Below, in pieces: positions 43,651 to 55,960 of a DNA stretch of 64,000 nucleotides. A program made the translations under genes and the position numbers. Under the pieces are notes generated by a model. The model worked only from the letters and a program-made list of their open reading frames with translations, ran no database searches and was not told the DNA's origin. How positions within the stretch are numbered: the first letter of the stretch is position 1; each line of letters begins with the position of its first letter. This DNA is from Lophium mytilinum (lineage: Eukaryota > Ascomycota > Dothideomycetes > Mytilinidiales > Mytilinidiaceae): positions 124,001-188,000 of the forward strand of contig MU004183.1 of assembly GCA_010093605.1 (NCBI GenBank), written 5' to 3'.

Positions 43651-45097
43651 AAGCTTCCAATCGGTCTAGTCAGTAACTTATTCCCCTTTTTTGGCACAGA
43701 TTTGTACGTCTACGCTTTGACGAGATGGGTGGGTAACTGGGTGGGAAACGGCTCTGCCCCTTTCCTGATCTTTCCGTGTCTGTGTTTCTAGCTTCCTTTC
43801 TTCTTGTCGGTCCGCTGGGGGCTGGGGCCTTTTTGGGTGGTTGGGTTGACCGGTTCTTTTGGCGTGCGGATAGGGTGGGAAAGGGGTTAATTTCATGCGA
43901 TTACCGTGGATATCTGGTAGCTGGGGGATGATGTATATCAATCTGAGCTGAATCGGCTCTTTAACATGATGATTCTGTGAGTGGTGTGGAATGTGAAGTC
44001 AGGTTTTTGACATTCTGGGCATATTTTCTTGGTGTGCGAAGGCACTTTTGACGGTGGTAGCGTGTTGGCAAGTGATGGAGCGGTGGAGTGTGGTTTGGAC
44101 CTCCTTGTTAAGGTAAGGTCGGATTTATGGGTTCTTGGTAGAGAGTTGATTGTGGTCTGGGTTGCAATGTGAGGATCTTAACATCGTATGCAGGTAATGT
44201 TGATGTGTGAAGTTCCTCAGACGCCGTTACCGTGTTATCAAGCAATAAATTAGTAGGAAGTAGTTTAGACCTTCAGACCTAGCTAAGCTTGATTTAATCT
44301 ACTTTTACTGGTTGCTGAATTGAAGCCTGAATTGCACCATACCGAATTTTACATCCCGTTCAGATATATGTGAATACATCAAAGCGCATCAGACAGTGGC
44401 AGCGTCTTGGCAAACGGTGTAGCAGTGGATTGCAATTTGCACTATCTAACTATGCTTTCCTGATATTTATCAACACTTAGCAGCCACTAGATCGGAGTTT
44501 GAAATGCAACGTGAGGATCTTGATATCCCAGTAGGTTTTCTTATATATATTAGGACGCCTCTAACGCCGTCATCACGCCATCAAACAATGAATCGGCAGA
44601 GGGCAGTTTGGATGCTCTAACCTGGCTAAGCTCCATATTGCTATCATTCTGCCTATTACTAGATAATGGTCTAAACTGCGACTTGAAGATAGTTACATCG
44701 TATGCAGATTCTTTAAAATGCACAAAGGTGCTTTAGACGTTATTAACATGATGACAAAGCATACATCAGTGAAGTGCAATCTGCTTTCACTGCACCAAGC
44801 TAAGTTCAGGTTTATCAACATTCGGCGGGGTCAAGATCGCAATTTGAATTGCATTGTAAAGGTCCTTTACATCCTATTAGATATCCTCATATATATTTGG
44901 ACGCTTCAGAGGCCGTCACCATGTTGTCAAACCATATATCAGTGAAGTTCATTTCGAACTATCTGACCAGCTAAGCTCGGTTTACTATCTCTCTCCAGCT
45001 ACTCAGGCCGCAGCCATTCATATCGTACACTACAAGCTCCCGATTTGACCGTAGTCACCAGCAAGCCAAAGCATCCCACCCTTTCCCCAGCGCCCGC
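43651..45097. other. Convergent intergenic region filled by repeat family 3
   Basis: The region lies between the 3' ends of MED14 and the U2SURP-like gene. The first ~380 bp are MED14 3' UTR and unique sequence, the last ~100 bp the other 3' UTR. The rest is the family 3 array. No gene was found. Confidence 0.5.
44030..44985 (+). repeat. Repeat family 3 array: six diverged ~170-bp units
   Basis: A recurring block (GACGCCGTNACCNTGTTGNC, then CAANNNATNNATNAGTGNAGT, TTTNGACCNTC, ACCTAGCTAAGCTNNNTTTA, TTGCAATTTGAATTGCA, GATCNTNACATCNNATNCAG) appears with cores near 44050, 44221, 44390, 44560, 44734 and 44905. The spacing is about 165-175 bp. Units have drifted by substitution and small indels. 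They share no clear sequence with families 1 or 2. There is no coding frame. Two further copies lie at 52010-52275. Confidence 0.75.
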
Positions 45098-47770
45098 TCA
45101 CCAAACCGTCATTTTGCGCTTCTTGAGCTTCGGGTTCTTCTGCGGCACCGCATATTCCACATAGTCCACGCTTTTCTGCCGCCTCTCCGCCGACGCCCGG
45201 CCGCCCTCGGACCATTCCCCGTCCTCGCTCTCCTCTGCCATTGTCCCTCTAATCTCAACCTTGCCGCGCCGCGCCGCCATCCGCGCCCGCTCTGCCGCCT
45301 GGACCTCCTCCCGCTCGCGCGCTGTGAGCGGCGGATTCTCAAATTGCTTCTTGAACGCTTGGTAGGTGGGGTCGGTGAAGATCTTATGCTCCTTCCACGA
45401 GTTGATGGTTTCGGCGATAGCGGCTTTCCAGCGCTGTGCGCGCAGCTTGCCCCAGCCGAGGTCGCGGTCGAGGCGGCCGAGGTGCGCGAAGACCTTGCTG
45501 CTTTTGAGCTTTTCCTCGATGAGCGACGGGTAGACCCAGGAGTTAAGGTGAACGGGGTTGGCGTAGTTGCTGCTGGCGAGGCAGAGGTCGAGTATGAGAG
45601 TCAGGCCAATTCGCTTCGCGGAGGACACGTCGATAGGCTCGGTGGGTTGGTTCACTGGGGACGGCGCATCCATAGGGTATTGCTTGACTTGACCGGGCTC
45701 GGAGCTGGGGTTGTCAGTGTTGGTTGGTAGCGGTTCGGTGGAGCGTGAGTGGGCTTCTGTTGTTGCCTTTGGGTTTGTGTTGGCGGCGCTGAAGCAGAAG
45801 GGCTTCTCCACGTTCAGGATGAGCATGTCGACGATTTCTTCCTTGCCGCGCTTGACGTGCTTGAGGGCGAAGCCGGTCACACGCGCGACATCGCCGTTGC
45901 GAAGCTTGGTGATCTCGGTCGGAAGACGGGCCAGCAGCCATGTAAATTCTGCTTTCGCGAGCGGTTCGAGCCAGTCGCGCTCGGGGTGGAGATGGTCTTC
46001 GGGTGGCGGGCCTTTTCCTTTATTGAAGCTTCGGCGGCGGCCATCTTCATCATCTTCGCTGTCGAGTTCAGACTCGTGGAATTCGGGATCGTGCTTGAAT
46101 TCCGAAATGTCGGTGACGAACTCGAATTTCAGAACGTCCTTGGGTGCCACCCACGACGGTCCATCATTGTAGATTGCCTGGATACTGCTCTCAACGGAAC
46201 GTCGTCGGAGATAGGGATCAGACGGGCGGCGAAGGCGAGCGTGCAGCTCCCAAAGGCGATATCGGTACCATACGCCCCCAACACTCCTAGCATCCCAGAT
46301 CCAGGCCCACTTCTCTTGCTTCTGTACATCCGAATGTGACATCAGTAGAGCCTCAAACTCAACACCGTGTGTAAGCACATTCTCAACCGTCTCGTGGATG
46401 AGTCTAATTTGCTGCAGGTCGGTTGGGGGAGTGACCTTCACCTCTACTTTTGAGAAATCTTGGCTGTTTCTCCTCGAAGTATTTTGATAGTTCGGCTGTC
46501 CATCTCCACGGCTTACATTTTGGTGCAGTGCGCCGTGAGGGCCTCCACGTCCGCCTCGGGAGCCTCCTCCACGATTATTGTCATAGCCTGATCCACGGTT
46601 GTCGTTGTAGCCTTGTCCTTGATTGTCGTGATTTCCTCCGCGATTGTCGCCGTAGCTTCCGCCACGATTGCCGTGATTCCCTCCGCGATTGTCGCCGTGG
46701 CTTCCGCCACGATTGCCGTGACTCCCTCCGCGATTGTCGTTGTATCCTGGCCCGCGGTTGTTGCTGTATCCTGACTCGCGGTTGTCGCCATAGCCTCCTC
46801 CGCGGTTGTCGCCGTAGCCTCCTCCACGATTGCCGCCGTAATCCCCTCCACGATAGCCGCCGTTTCCCTTTCCAGGGTGCTTGATCACAGCTCCGAAGGG
46901 ATATAGTGATTTAGCATCGTTTGCAACGTCTGGACCATCGAGCGTCTTGCGGGAAGCACGTATGTAGTGTCCCCAGCCCACATACTTTCCGTTGAGAGCT
47001 CGTGCAATGTTGTCGAGTTCATTTGTTGACGTTCCACGAGCCATTCGCACCTCAGCAAACTTGGTCTTGCGTTTTCCGGGGGTTGGATTCGGATTAATCG
47101 GCACAATGAGAGAAATGTCTTCGGTTTCATGTTCCTTAGGCACTAGTTTGTCGATCGTGTCCGTGAGCATCTTGTTTTCCATGTCGTGCGGTATGTTCCA
47201 GACGCTAATCACCGGTTTGGGCTCGTTTGGATCAGGCTCGGAGTAATCGCTATTGCCCTCCGAATCGTAAACCTTCACTTTCTGCTTGTCACTTCGCGAT
47301 TGCGCCTTGGAATTGTCCGAAGATTGCCATGAAGCATCTCTTAAGCCATTTCGCGACATTGGCTCCGAACTGGCTGATTTGCCCTTCTTGTTCGACTCGT
47401 AGAAGCTCAAGACATCATCTTCTTCGTCAGTATGTTGCCTCTTTCGCGGCGGCCGTAGCGACTGCGTTGGCGGTGGCGGCGGGTCTGGCGGTCTGCTGAT
47501 TTTGGACGAACCCCGGCCGTAGTGTTTCGGTGCCATTGACTGACGCAGAAACCCCCCGTTGCCGAATCCGGCTTCAATTGTCGGTAGAGGAACGTCCTCA
47601 GCGGCCACTCCATGGTCTTCCTGGAACATCTTGAGAACCTCTGCGGTCTCTGCTTCATCGCGGCGGCGTTTCGCCTCGGCCTCCTCTTTGTTGCGTTCGA
47701 AAGCTGTTTTCCTGACGGGTGCGGAGAGCTTGTTCCTGATGTGGTCAGGGACGTCGTCGCGGTCTAACAT
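45098..47770 (-). CDS. U2 snRNP-associated SURP-motif splicing factor (U2SURP/SR140-like)
   Basis: A single exon encodes 890 residues from ATG 47770 ([20 protein letters not shown]). The domain order fits U2SURP/SR140: a charged N-terminus, an RRM at ~187-280 ([39 protein letters not shown]), a SURP module at ~450-505 ([24 protein letters not shown]-like segment, [10 protein letters not shown]), and a CID-type helical domain at ~590-790 ([20 protein letters not shown]). Between RRM and SURP is a ~110-residue Gly/Asn/Arg repeat insert. The protein should act with U2 snRNP in pre-mRNA branch-site recognition. The gene is intact and intronless in the coding part. Confidence 0.85.
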   Translation of the reverse strand: MLDRDDVPDHIRNKLSAPVRKTAFERNKEEAEAKRRRDEAETAEVLKMFQEDHGVAAEDVPLPTIEAGFGNGGFLRQSMAPKHYGRGSSKISRPPDPPPPPTQSLRPPRKRQHTDEEDDVLSFYESNKKGKSASSEPMSRNGLRDASWQSSDNSKAQSRSDKQKVKVYDSEGNSDYSEPDPNEPKPVISVWNIPHDMENKMLTDTIDKLVPKEHETEDISLIVPINPNPTPGKRKTKFAEVRMARGTSTNELDNIARALNGKYVGWGHYIRASRKTLDGPDVANDAKSLYPFGAVIKHPGKGNGGYRGGDYGGNRGGGYGDNRGGGYGDNRESGYSNNRGPGYNDNRGGSHGNRGGSHGDNRGGNHGNRGGSYGDNRGGNHDNQGQGYNDNRGSGYDNNRGGGSRGGRGGPHGALHQNVSRGDGQPNYQNTSRRNSQDFSKVEVKVTPPTDLQQIRLIHETVENVLTHGVEFEALLMSHSDVQKQEKWAWIWDARSVGGVWYRYRLWELHARLRRPSDPYLRRRSVESSIQAIYNDGPSWVAPKDVLKFEFVTDISEFKHDPEFHESELDSEDDEDGRRRSFNKGKGPPPEDHLHPERDWLEPLAKAEFTWLLARLPTEITKLRNGDVARVTGFALKHVKRGKEEIVDMLILNVEKPFCFSAANTNPKATTEAHSRSTEPLPTNTDNPSSEPGQVKQYPMDAPSPVNQPTEPIDVSSAKRIGLTLILDLCLASSNYANPVHLNSWVYPSLIEEKLKSSKVFAHLGRLDRDLGWGKLRAQRWKAAIAETINSWKEHKIFTDPTYQAFKKQFENPPLTAREREEVQAAERARMAARRGKVEIRGTMAEESEDGEWSEGGRASAERRQKSVDYVEYAVPQKNPKLKKRKMTVW
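46530..46860 (-). repeat. Coding tandem repeat: GGxYGDNRG-type units in the U2SURP-like gene
   Basis: About a dozen 24-33-bp units encode variants of Gly-Gly-(Tyr/His/Ser)-Gly-Asp-Asn-Arg-Gly. Several neighbouring units are nearly identical in DNA (CGCGATTGTCGCCGTAGC on the plus strand and close variants), pointing to recent slippage. RGG-like repeats of this kind bind RNA and promote condensates in other proteins; that is an inference here. Length polymorphism between strains is likely. Confidence 0.8.
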
Positions 47771-48628
47771 GATGACTGGATATGCGCTGAAGTTTGACTG
47801 TATGAGCTTGACACAGTTAGCTAGACTCCAGGCTCTGCTTGTAGGCAAAGAAAATGGGCGCGGCAGGCGTGGCGGCGACACGGCGGTGCAGCGACGCGGG
47901 GAGAAAGTGAGGTTGAAGTTGACGCGATTTAAGAAGTTTGCGCACGGACCACATTTCTCTTGGCAGTCACGTGAGATTTGCCCCGCTCAGCCTTGTTGAA
48001 ATGAAAGTGGCACTTTATTCTAACTCAGACTAAACTGCCCCACAGAGCTACCTATCAGTCGTCTCAGATCGCTTTGCCTTGATTCACAAAACAGGGGGCC
48101 TCAAGCGGTGCCAGGCGAGTCTACCCCAGAGCTAGGTTTGTAGTAAAGATCGGATGATTCAGAATATAGTTCTACATTCGGGAACTGCCACTTTCTGCTC
48201 AACAAACCGCCCCATGAGTGTTCTAGCAGACATCGGCACGACGCCCATCCCATAAACGCAATGCTTCGTACAAGGTCTGCTTACGCCTCCTGCTACCGTT
48301 TGGGGTCTAGCTTGGAGCAACAAGTGACACGTGGAGCCTGTGTCTGCCAGTGCCTGAGGTAGGATACGTTAATCTCAACGGTACTCCAGGAAACTGCTAG
48401 CGCGGTTCAGCCTTGCAGGTCCGGTGAGGCACTCTGCATAGAACCACAATGTCATAAGAGCCAGGCTGCCTCTGCCTCACAGCTGGTGCTCAACAACCAT
48501 CTTCGACTGTACCAGCCTCGATATTATTGTCAGGAAAGCGTAAGTAGTCTACCCACGCCAGAAAAGTAATCGAATCGCGGCCAGCAACGAGAAACAAGCA
48601 ACGAGCTTGAAGAGAAAGGGACAAGAAG
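47771..48628. promoter_or_regulatory. Divergent upstream region of U2SURP-like and HET genes
   Basis: Unique sequence lies between two divergent starts. No motif could be assigned with confidence and no gene is visible. Confidence 0.4.
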
Positions 48629-51066
48629 ATGAGCCTTTGGAAAAAGCTTCTCCATCGCCGCATTATCAAAAAGAACACCACCTCAAACACCCCTCTGCCT
48701 GGATCCGACGCCGGTGCCGCCCACATATGCAAAGGCTGCCGCCAAATCGACTTCCAGGAAGTCTTCGATTTGAGCGCAGCTGAGCTTCGTGATGCGGCTG
48801 ATGCCGGTATACTCATTGCCCGGATCCCAAGGCGGAGACTAGCAGCTCCGAAAGTTGAAAGGACAGACTGTGCTATGTGCAGGACTTTTCATCAATCTCG
48901 ACGGACATGGCGGGATGAAAACAATTTTTTTAAGGCTTGGCGCCAGGGGCGCTTCTACGAGCTCCGGGTTTATTCGCTGCTGCAGGTGCACACAAACCTA
49001 CATGATATTATTGTCCCACGAATGGTGATCCCCAGAGACTGCCCTGTCATGGCTGTTAGGCTGCCCGGGGACCTTCCCGTGTCTCACTTTAACGCGATCT
49101 CATACCTGTTTTGCCAAAAGGGAGCACAGGAGAGTGGGCAGATGGCCATTTTCCAGCCGTTAAAATGCCAAGCGGACCTCTCCGTTATTGGGGAATGGCT
49201 TAATTATTGCGCGTCAAACCACGCAAACATTTGTTGCAGTATTGAGAGGCAGGTCGAGGGACTGAAAGTCATAGATTGCGTCAGCCGAACAGTCGTGACT
49301 GCACCGGCTGAGTGCCACTATGCGGCGCTCAGCTACGTGTGGGGTAATGTCAAGATGCCCGTACTGTTAGAAGGGGTGGGCCTCCCCCGGGAATTGCCTA
49401 GGACTATTGCAGATGCTGTTGCCGTTTGCAGATTTCTTGGGTTCTATCTCTGGGTAGATTCGTTATGTATTGATCAAGGCAATTCAACAGAAGTTCACGA
49501 TCAGGTGGAGAAAATGGGCAACATATACCAAGGCGCATCATTCACAATAATCAGTACCGCGGGGAAGGATGCTGACGCCGGGCTGCCGGGTGTGAACAAC
49601 ACGGAGAGGACAGCTGTGCCAGGAGCGATGGTTAGAGACGTCCATGTCTTCTCCACTGGACACAATCAACGTATGTGATCTCCAGTACATCTCCTACACT
49701 TCTCAATCACAGATCGGTATAAATATTTGCGCCTGTCTGCGACCGCTGGAAGAGCCTCAAGACAGTTTCAGCAGTCTGAACCCAAGTAGCTTTATCAGTT
49801 TGAAACTGGTTTGAAAGATTTAAGTCAGTAACAGCCAAAAGTACACCAATACAGGCTTAAAATGATACATCGTATCATAGAGAGCATGAATGGCGGCACT
49901 AGATTTTGTTTTTAGAATTCTTATCTGCGAGCATCTAGTAATCTGTACTGATTACTGACACCCTCACAGGTCATGAAATCGAAAACTCCATCTGGAGGCA
50001 ACGCGGTTGGACATTCCAGGAGGAGATCTTCTCGCGCCGACGCGTTATCTTCACAAAAGAAAAAATATTTTTCGAATGCCACGGAATGCGTTCGCACGAG
50101 TGTTTGCGATTCGGTCCTGATCTCATCCCCACAGACTCCATAGGGGGAAGAGTTCTTAAAGATAGCAGGCTCGACGCGCCCGGCATCGATTGTGCGTGGG
50201 ATAGCCTGCAGAACTACTTGAAATATGTTGAGGATTATTCGGGGCGGCATCTCACTTTTGATGCTGATGCGCTTCGAGCGTTTGCAGGCGTCATGAACCA
50301 TTTCGCGGCTGCTCGGTACCCCATATCTCAAGTGTGGGGGATGCCTTTCTTAAAATCGTGCGAAGCTGGAGATGTGCTACATGCGTTCCTGGCGGGCTTT
50401 GCTTGGTACCACCCAGAGCCGGGATTCTATAACCCATATAACGACCCCACCTTTCGACGAGCAGACATTCCATCCTGGACATGGGCTGGATGGAAAGGTG
50501 GAAGGCAACACTGGAGATCAACGTCTGCATCGAAGAAAGATCTTGAGTTTGCTACTTCGAAACTGTGGTTTGAACATGAAGCGCACCGTTTAGAGACACA
50601 CCAGTCCTTCTTTGCGAGGGCATCTTCAACGCCAGCAGACATTCAGTATCCCAAAGCAGTAGTCCTTGAATGCTCAGTCGTTTACCCTGAAAGCGTCGTC
50701 AAATCGGGAGAGTTTGAATATAACATCAACGATCTCTATTACGCAAGTTTCTATTTGTCAAAGAGAGGAATTCTTGATCAGCTCCCTATCCTTTTCAAAA
50801 GGAAGCAGTTATACCTCCTGATTATTTGCTGTGAATATGAACCAGACCATATGGATGGGAAGGCATATGGTTTTGTTGGTTCGAAACTCCCGAAACTAAA
50901 TTCCCATTTCTATATGTGGGTCCTTGCCTATATGATGGTCGTTGAGAAGGTTGGGGATTCGGTTTCTCGTGTTGGTTTGATGGTGTGTTCGTGGTATGGG
51001 GCAAGGGACTTTGCCTCATTTCAAAAGAAGATAGGAGCAGTACGAGAGAAAGTCAGACTTATCTAG
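48629..51066 (+). CDS. HET-domain (heterokaryon incompatibility) protein
   Basis: Two exons (48629-49670, 49970-51066) encode 712 residues. Residues ~225-390 carry the HET motifs YAALSYVWG, a Leu-Pro-Arg-Thr-Ile-Ala-Asp-Ala segment, and FYLWVDSLCIDQGNSTEVHD followed by MGNIYQGASFTIISTAGKDA. After the intron comes IWRQRGWTFQEEIFSRRRVI and IFFECHG, the usual third block. HET domains trigger cell death or growth arrest when unlike strains fuse, and many members have no known partner. A CxxC pair in the N-terminal part (HICKGCRQIDF, DCAMCRTFH) is also common in such proteins. The 299-nt intron (GTATGT...CTCACAG) is long for this genome. The gene is intact. Confidence 0.9.
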
Positions 51067-52691
51067 CACCACAAATGGCTCTCATTCCTTTCTACGTAAG
51101 CTATCTTATTCTTCAGGGTCGCTTCAACACACACTTCGCAATATCCCAATGGAGTTAACCCTGTCTAATTGAATAGTCGACAAAGCCTCCCGGCCACCTC
51201 GGACAGTAGTGGCTAAACCTATTCAGTTCAATGACGAGGCGCTACTCGAAGTTTTGGCAAATGTGAGGAGCTAGAGGTCTTCGGCCGAAATAGGCAGTCG
51301 TGGTGCTCCCGGTTTGATGGTTTGGCAATGAAGGTTCACGGGGAACTTTGTCGTGATAGTCTTTCCTTTCTCCTGTTGTTGCGTTATGATATGTTAGGAC
51401 GTGTTCAAAAGTCTGACCGAGATGGATTATGCTCCATTCGACAAGCCGGAGAATTGCGAGGCCAGCAGTATTTGATAGGAACATATCATCTGCATTTACC
51501 TCTTCTTCGATTACGAAAGAAACGTCTGCGCGTTGTATCAACCACATATTCCAATACCTAAGTAGCACTCCATTTCTTTTTCCCCATTCCTTACGGCAGA
51601 TAACCCGATCCGCCACACATCCCACACACCCCCAAACGGTTGTGATCGCATCCCCCAAGCGTGGAAACTGGATCTAGAGCACCCTGCGCGCAGTAGCAGC
51701 TTAAGAATCGGCCACGACGTCACGAGGCTGATGAAAAGTGTACTTTGTCTCTCCATCTTTCTCCCTCTTCCTTGCACTCACTTATGCAAGTACGAGTAAC
51801 TCGATTCACTTTCTGGTTTCACCAAGCGCGCTTCTACTGATAAGCGCTAGGACGTATTACTAAATTTTCTGGTTGAAAGGCCTCCACTTCGGCAGAGTTT
51901 AGTCAGGGTAACGACAGAACTGCATCCCTGAAAGTAAAAATTATCGTTATAAAGTGGAATACGACGTAATGTTCTTCACATTCTGTTCAAACAATTCTTG
52001 ATGCGTTAAGGCACTTCAGACGCCAGCAGCGTGTTGGCAATCAATGGAGTAGTGGAGTGTATTTTGGACCTCTTGGCCAAACTATGCTCGAATCTATTAA
52101 CTTTCATAAAGTCTAAAATGCACATCAACGAACTTCATCCTACTAGATATTCTCAGATGTACTAGGACGCCTTAGACGGCGGCAGCGTCTTGTCAAACGA
52201 TAGATTAGTAGGCTGCAGTTTAGACCGTCAGACCTAGCAAACCTAGAATTTGTCAATTTTCACTAGTTACTGAATTGCAGTCTTGTTTGGATGAGATGAC
52301 CGTACTCATTAACTTCAAACCTATAACTTGGGAGGTTCGAAATAACATTGTGATGCATGCGGGGTTACTGGTTCGAAGATGCACGGGCAATCTCTCCAGA
52401 AAATTAGGCGGGGCGTTGGTATCGATTAGACTGGAAGTTTTGCCTTACAGCACGGTCTTGTCTTGAGAAGCGATTCATCTGGACGACTGGACACTGATAG
52501 CGATTAGACTGTGTGAGATTTTGCCAGGATGGAAAGCGGGAGGTAGAAACCACATGTGCGTTGAAGAAGCGTGATATTATGGCGTTTGTTATTGAAGATT
52601 GATGAACCGTAAGACATTACATTAGGGTGTTTGAACTACGTATCTACTACTGGAGGTGACTGGGGAAAAAGTAAAAGACACTCTAGTACAT
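51067..52691. other. Intergenic region with two family 3 repeat copies
   Basis: No gene was recognised. Frames at 51242-51777 are short and overlap on both strands. Two family 3 units occupy about 52010-52275. The remainder shows no structure I can name. Confidence 0.4.
52010..52275 (+). repeat. Repeat family 3, two dispersed units
   Basis: CAGACGCCAGCAGCGTGTTG near 52018 and TTAGACGGCGGCAGCGTCTT near 52176 start two units of the family amplified at 44030-44985. The second closely matches the 44221 unit over CGATAGATTAGTAGGCTGCA, GTTTAGACCGTCAGACCTAG and TTTTCACTAGTTACTGAATT. The copies lie about 7-8 kb from the main array and in the same orientation. Confidence 0.7.
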
Positions 52692-54098
52692 CTACAAAGT
52701 GGTCGTCCCAGCAACACAACCCGGCGTTACAGCCGCGATCGTGAAGTCATCAATAACAAAATAGTTCCAACCAACCGCCGTGTTCTTAATCACAAGCTGC
52801 GCCGTGGTGCTCGTGGCCGTGAACACCAGGCTGCCTGCGTAGTAGCCTCCGTTTGGTGGGTTCTCCATCGTGAAGAGGTCGTTGCCGTCGACATTAATAA
52901 CGATTTTCCCGTTTGCGAGCGTTGCAGTGTAGAATGAGAGTTTGTAGACGAAGCCCGCCTTGAGCTGCTGGATGGTGGTTCCAACCGTGGCGCTGTCGCC
53001 TGGGTTGCTGGTTTCGATTTGTAAGCCGTACTCGCCGTGGGCAGCATTCCTCCAGTGAAACTCGACGTCTGGAACCGGGTTGGTGCCAGTTGTGCTCAGC
53101 AGTTGCCAGTCTAGAGGCCCGGCAGGGACGGTCTCGAAATCCCCATTCTGTATGTATCCGCAAGTTCCAACTACCGAGGTTGGGGTTGGAGTTGAGGTCG
53201 CTAAAGGCGTGGTAGAGGTCGTTGAGCTGAGCGTGGCCGAGGATGCCGTGGTGGATGGTGCAGAAGAGGTGGTGGTGCTTGGTGAAGCGGTCCCAATGCG
53301 TAGAGCTCCCCACACTCCAGAGTCGATCCGTACGGCCTGCGCGTAGCTGCTCTTCATGTAGCATGGGCCGGGGGTTCCTGGGCGGTATGAGACATCAACA
53401 CAACCTGTGGTGGCATCGCAGGCCTATAGGGGAGTATTAGTTTGGGATACAAAGGATATACTATCTTAAATTGTGGGCTACTCGCCTCGATGCAGCTTTG
53501 AAGGTCAGACACCCAGGTCAGTGCGAGATCTTCACCGTACCGATCCGCAGAGCATTCAATCCTGTATATGGCGCCATCCTTGGCGGTGTAGGTCGTTCCG
53601 TCAGACGCGGGACAAGCAACAACTGCAGAGGTAGGAGTCGGCGAAGCCGTGCTGGTAGAAGTTGACGAGGGAGCTCCTGAAGAAGAGCTGGTAATGACCT
53701 TCTTGGCAGCCCAGACGTTGGCGTTCGTCTGGGGACCGTTGTCCACATTCTTCATGTAGCAGGCTTGGCCGCTGTATGAGACAATGATACATCCTGTTGT
53801 GCTTTCGCAAGTAGTGATGCAGTTCTCTAGGCTGGTTTCCCAGGTCATAGAGAGGTCGCCGCCATCTTGGGTTCACAGTCAGAGGAGTTATTTTGTTCGA
53901 AGCAGTTGACTTACAGTAGTCGGTACCGCAATGAATGTTGAAGGAATCGGGGCCGACGGTGAAAATTTTGCCATCTGAAGCAGGACAGGCAAGAGGCGTC
54001 GGCGTGGGCGTGCTTGCCGGAGAAATTGGGAATGCTGAAACGAGCTTAGGTGTGATGGCTAGAAGCGCAGCGATTTGCGCGAAGAAAAGTCGAGACAT
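52692..54098 (-). CDS. Secreted protein with two PAN/apple-like modules and a C-terminal carbohydrate-binding-like domain
   Basis: Exons 53915-54098, 53486-53865 and 52692-53423 encode 431 residues. A signal peptide (MSRLFFAQIAALLAITPKLVSA) is followed by two homologous Cys-rich modules: LACPASDGKIFTV...SLENCITTCESTTGCIIVSY and VACPASDGTTYTA...DLQSCIEACDATTGCVDVSY, each ending in CYMK. They are separated by Ser/Thr/Pro linkers. The last ~150 residues (CGYIQNGDFETVPAGPLDW ... YFVIDDFTIA) look like a beta-sandwich of the CBM4/9 type. It is probably a cell-wall or extracellular adhesive or lectin-like protein; no enzyme motif is seen. The second intron (53424-53485) appears to be GC-AG: only donor GCGAGT restores the second module's Cys spacing. 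Confidence 0.75.
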
Positions 54099-55960
54099 GA
54101 TTGATGAGTGAATGAATGAATGAACAGATAACTAAAGATTGACGGCTCTGAAATAAAACTACACGGTATCGTAAAGAATGTGGATGTCTAAAGGACAACG
54201 AGTGAGATGAAAATGCGAATACTTGCAAGGGGTGCGAACGATCTAAATAGGTTCTCACTATCGGACAACTGTATTAGTTCTACCTGTTCGACTACCTAGG
54301 GACGGCCTAGGGACATGCCTCGGGCGGATCCGAGGCGTTTCTAGCTTGTTAAACCGCGCGAGGCTGGCTGAAATAGTACGCGAAGTTGGACATCGTCGTC
54401 TCTAAAATGACTTGCATCCGTCTGAAGAAGCTTTTTCGAGTATCTAGCTCCCATGTGGCTTGAGCCAGGCCTCCGCGCGGACGGTAACTCAATTTTTCGC
54501 GTCCTTCAGGTATCTTCTAGAGCGTGGCGTTTCCTAAATCGGCATTGTAAGAGTGCGTGCCTGCATCGATAGTTGTAGGTCGCACGCCACGTGCCAAACG
54601 CCGTAGCTGGAGCGGCTGGATGGAGCGCCTCAGACCTTGTGGTGGAGGAATATAAGTGGTGAGTGGAGGGGCTGAAGACAGGAGGTGGATTATCTATCTG
54701 ACTGTGCTGGTGGCGTTAGTGCTAGTGAGATTTGGGAGATATTACTAACCCTTGTAGAACTAACGTGGCACGCGTGGGTAGTCTGCGGGCATCTGGGCCA
54801 CCCCATGAGATTACCGGCGGCAACTTTCTGAACAACTCATGCAAATACACTATTACATGTGTATACGACAGATGTTGGCAAAGATAACTTTCCAGAAACA
54901 GCGATGTCGACGCAAGCAAAGAAAAAGGGGCTTCCCGCCTGTCTTCCAAGAGTGAAGCTTGATGCCAAGGCCTTCAACGTCAACTCCATTCGACGCACCC
55001 CTTCATCTCCAAACACTCGACCTTGGATCCAATCGCGTTGCCCCAGGACTGACTAACCTACTCTGACAATCTTTGCTCTGCTTTTTACCAGAACTGAGAT
55101 GTCCGCTATGATCTAAGAATATGCCAGCATGTCTGCAGATTTGCGGCGTCTCGGCGCGTAGAACTAGATCTGTGCCTCCCCCTCTCATCAACACTCAACA
55201 CCACATCGCCTGCACAATGGAGGGGTCCTAGCCTAGCCGAGTATGTTTTCGACCCTTGCAAGTTCCTGCTCCGCCGCCATGCCAACATGTGGCACATACG
55301 AGCGGCTAAGTAGGCTTTCTAGCCTCCGGAATACCTATGCGGGGCCAAAGAGTGTAATCTCCCGACTGGACACTCGTCACTGGGCACTAACAACGGCCCT
55401 AGCCCCAGATTTATCTCAAGATAGCCGCCTTCGCAGAGATGCGCCTCTTTCTATATTTCGCTCGGGTATGGCAGTCCCAATCAAGATGGCATGGCACTAT
55501 GAGCCTTCATCTGAGTCGCTCCCTTAACGAAAGTTCTACAGGAGATCGATCCACCATTGTTTCGTGTGCCTCAAAGATGGGGTCGAAACACTCTTCTCGT
55601 TTCTCTCCGCAGTTTGTCAAAACCATGTGCCGCACTATAGCATCGTCTTCGAATGCACCTCGTCGCAACCTGCACACGATCGTTTTGAATCTCTTACATC
55701 ATGGGTGAATCTAGGCTCCGCAGAATGCTGCGCCATTTTCCAACCCCGTGGTGGAGGGCAATGCCGTGGCATATATAAACGTAATATCGTCTTGCTTGTC
55801 TCTCTATCCATCGCCCCACTTTCATTCGTTCCAGTGCCCTTGTTGTTCTCCCTCGCTTTGCGATACTATCATTGCCTTTCGTTGGGACATTGTTGGTTCC
55901 CAGATCTCTGGCTCAATCAGAATCATACTGGTTTCATAGGGTTGGCTTCCATGCAGCGAC
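54099..55960. other. Intergenic region upstream of PAN and subtilase genes
   Basis: No gene was recognised. The PAN gene is transcribed leftward and the subtilase rightward, so both promoters lie here. Short frames at 55243-55708 have no recognisable motif. Confidence 0.4.
55772..55779 (+). promoter_or_regulatory. Candidate TATA box of the subtilase gene
   Basis: TATATAAA lies 182 bp upstream of the proposed start codon (55961) and is followed by a CT-rich stretch, the usual layout of strong fungal promoters. Confidence 0.45.
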
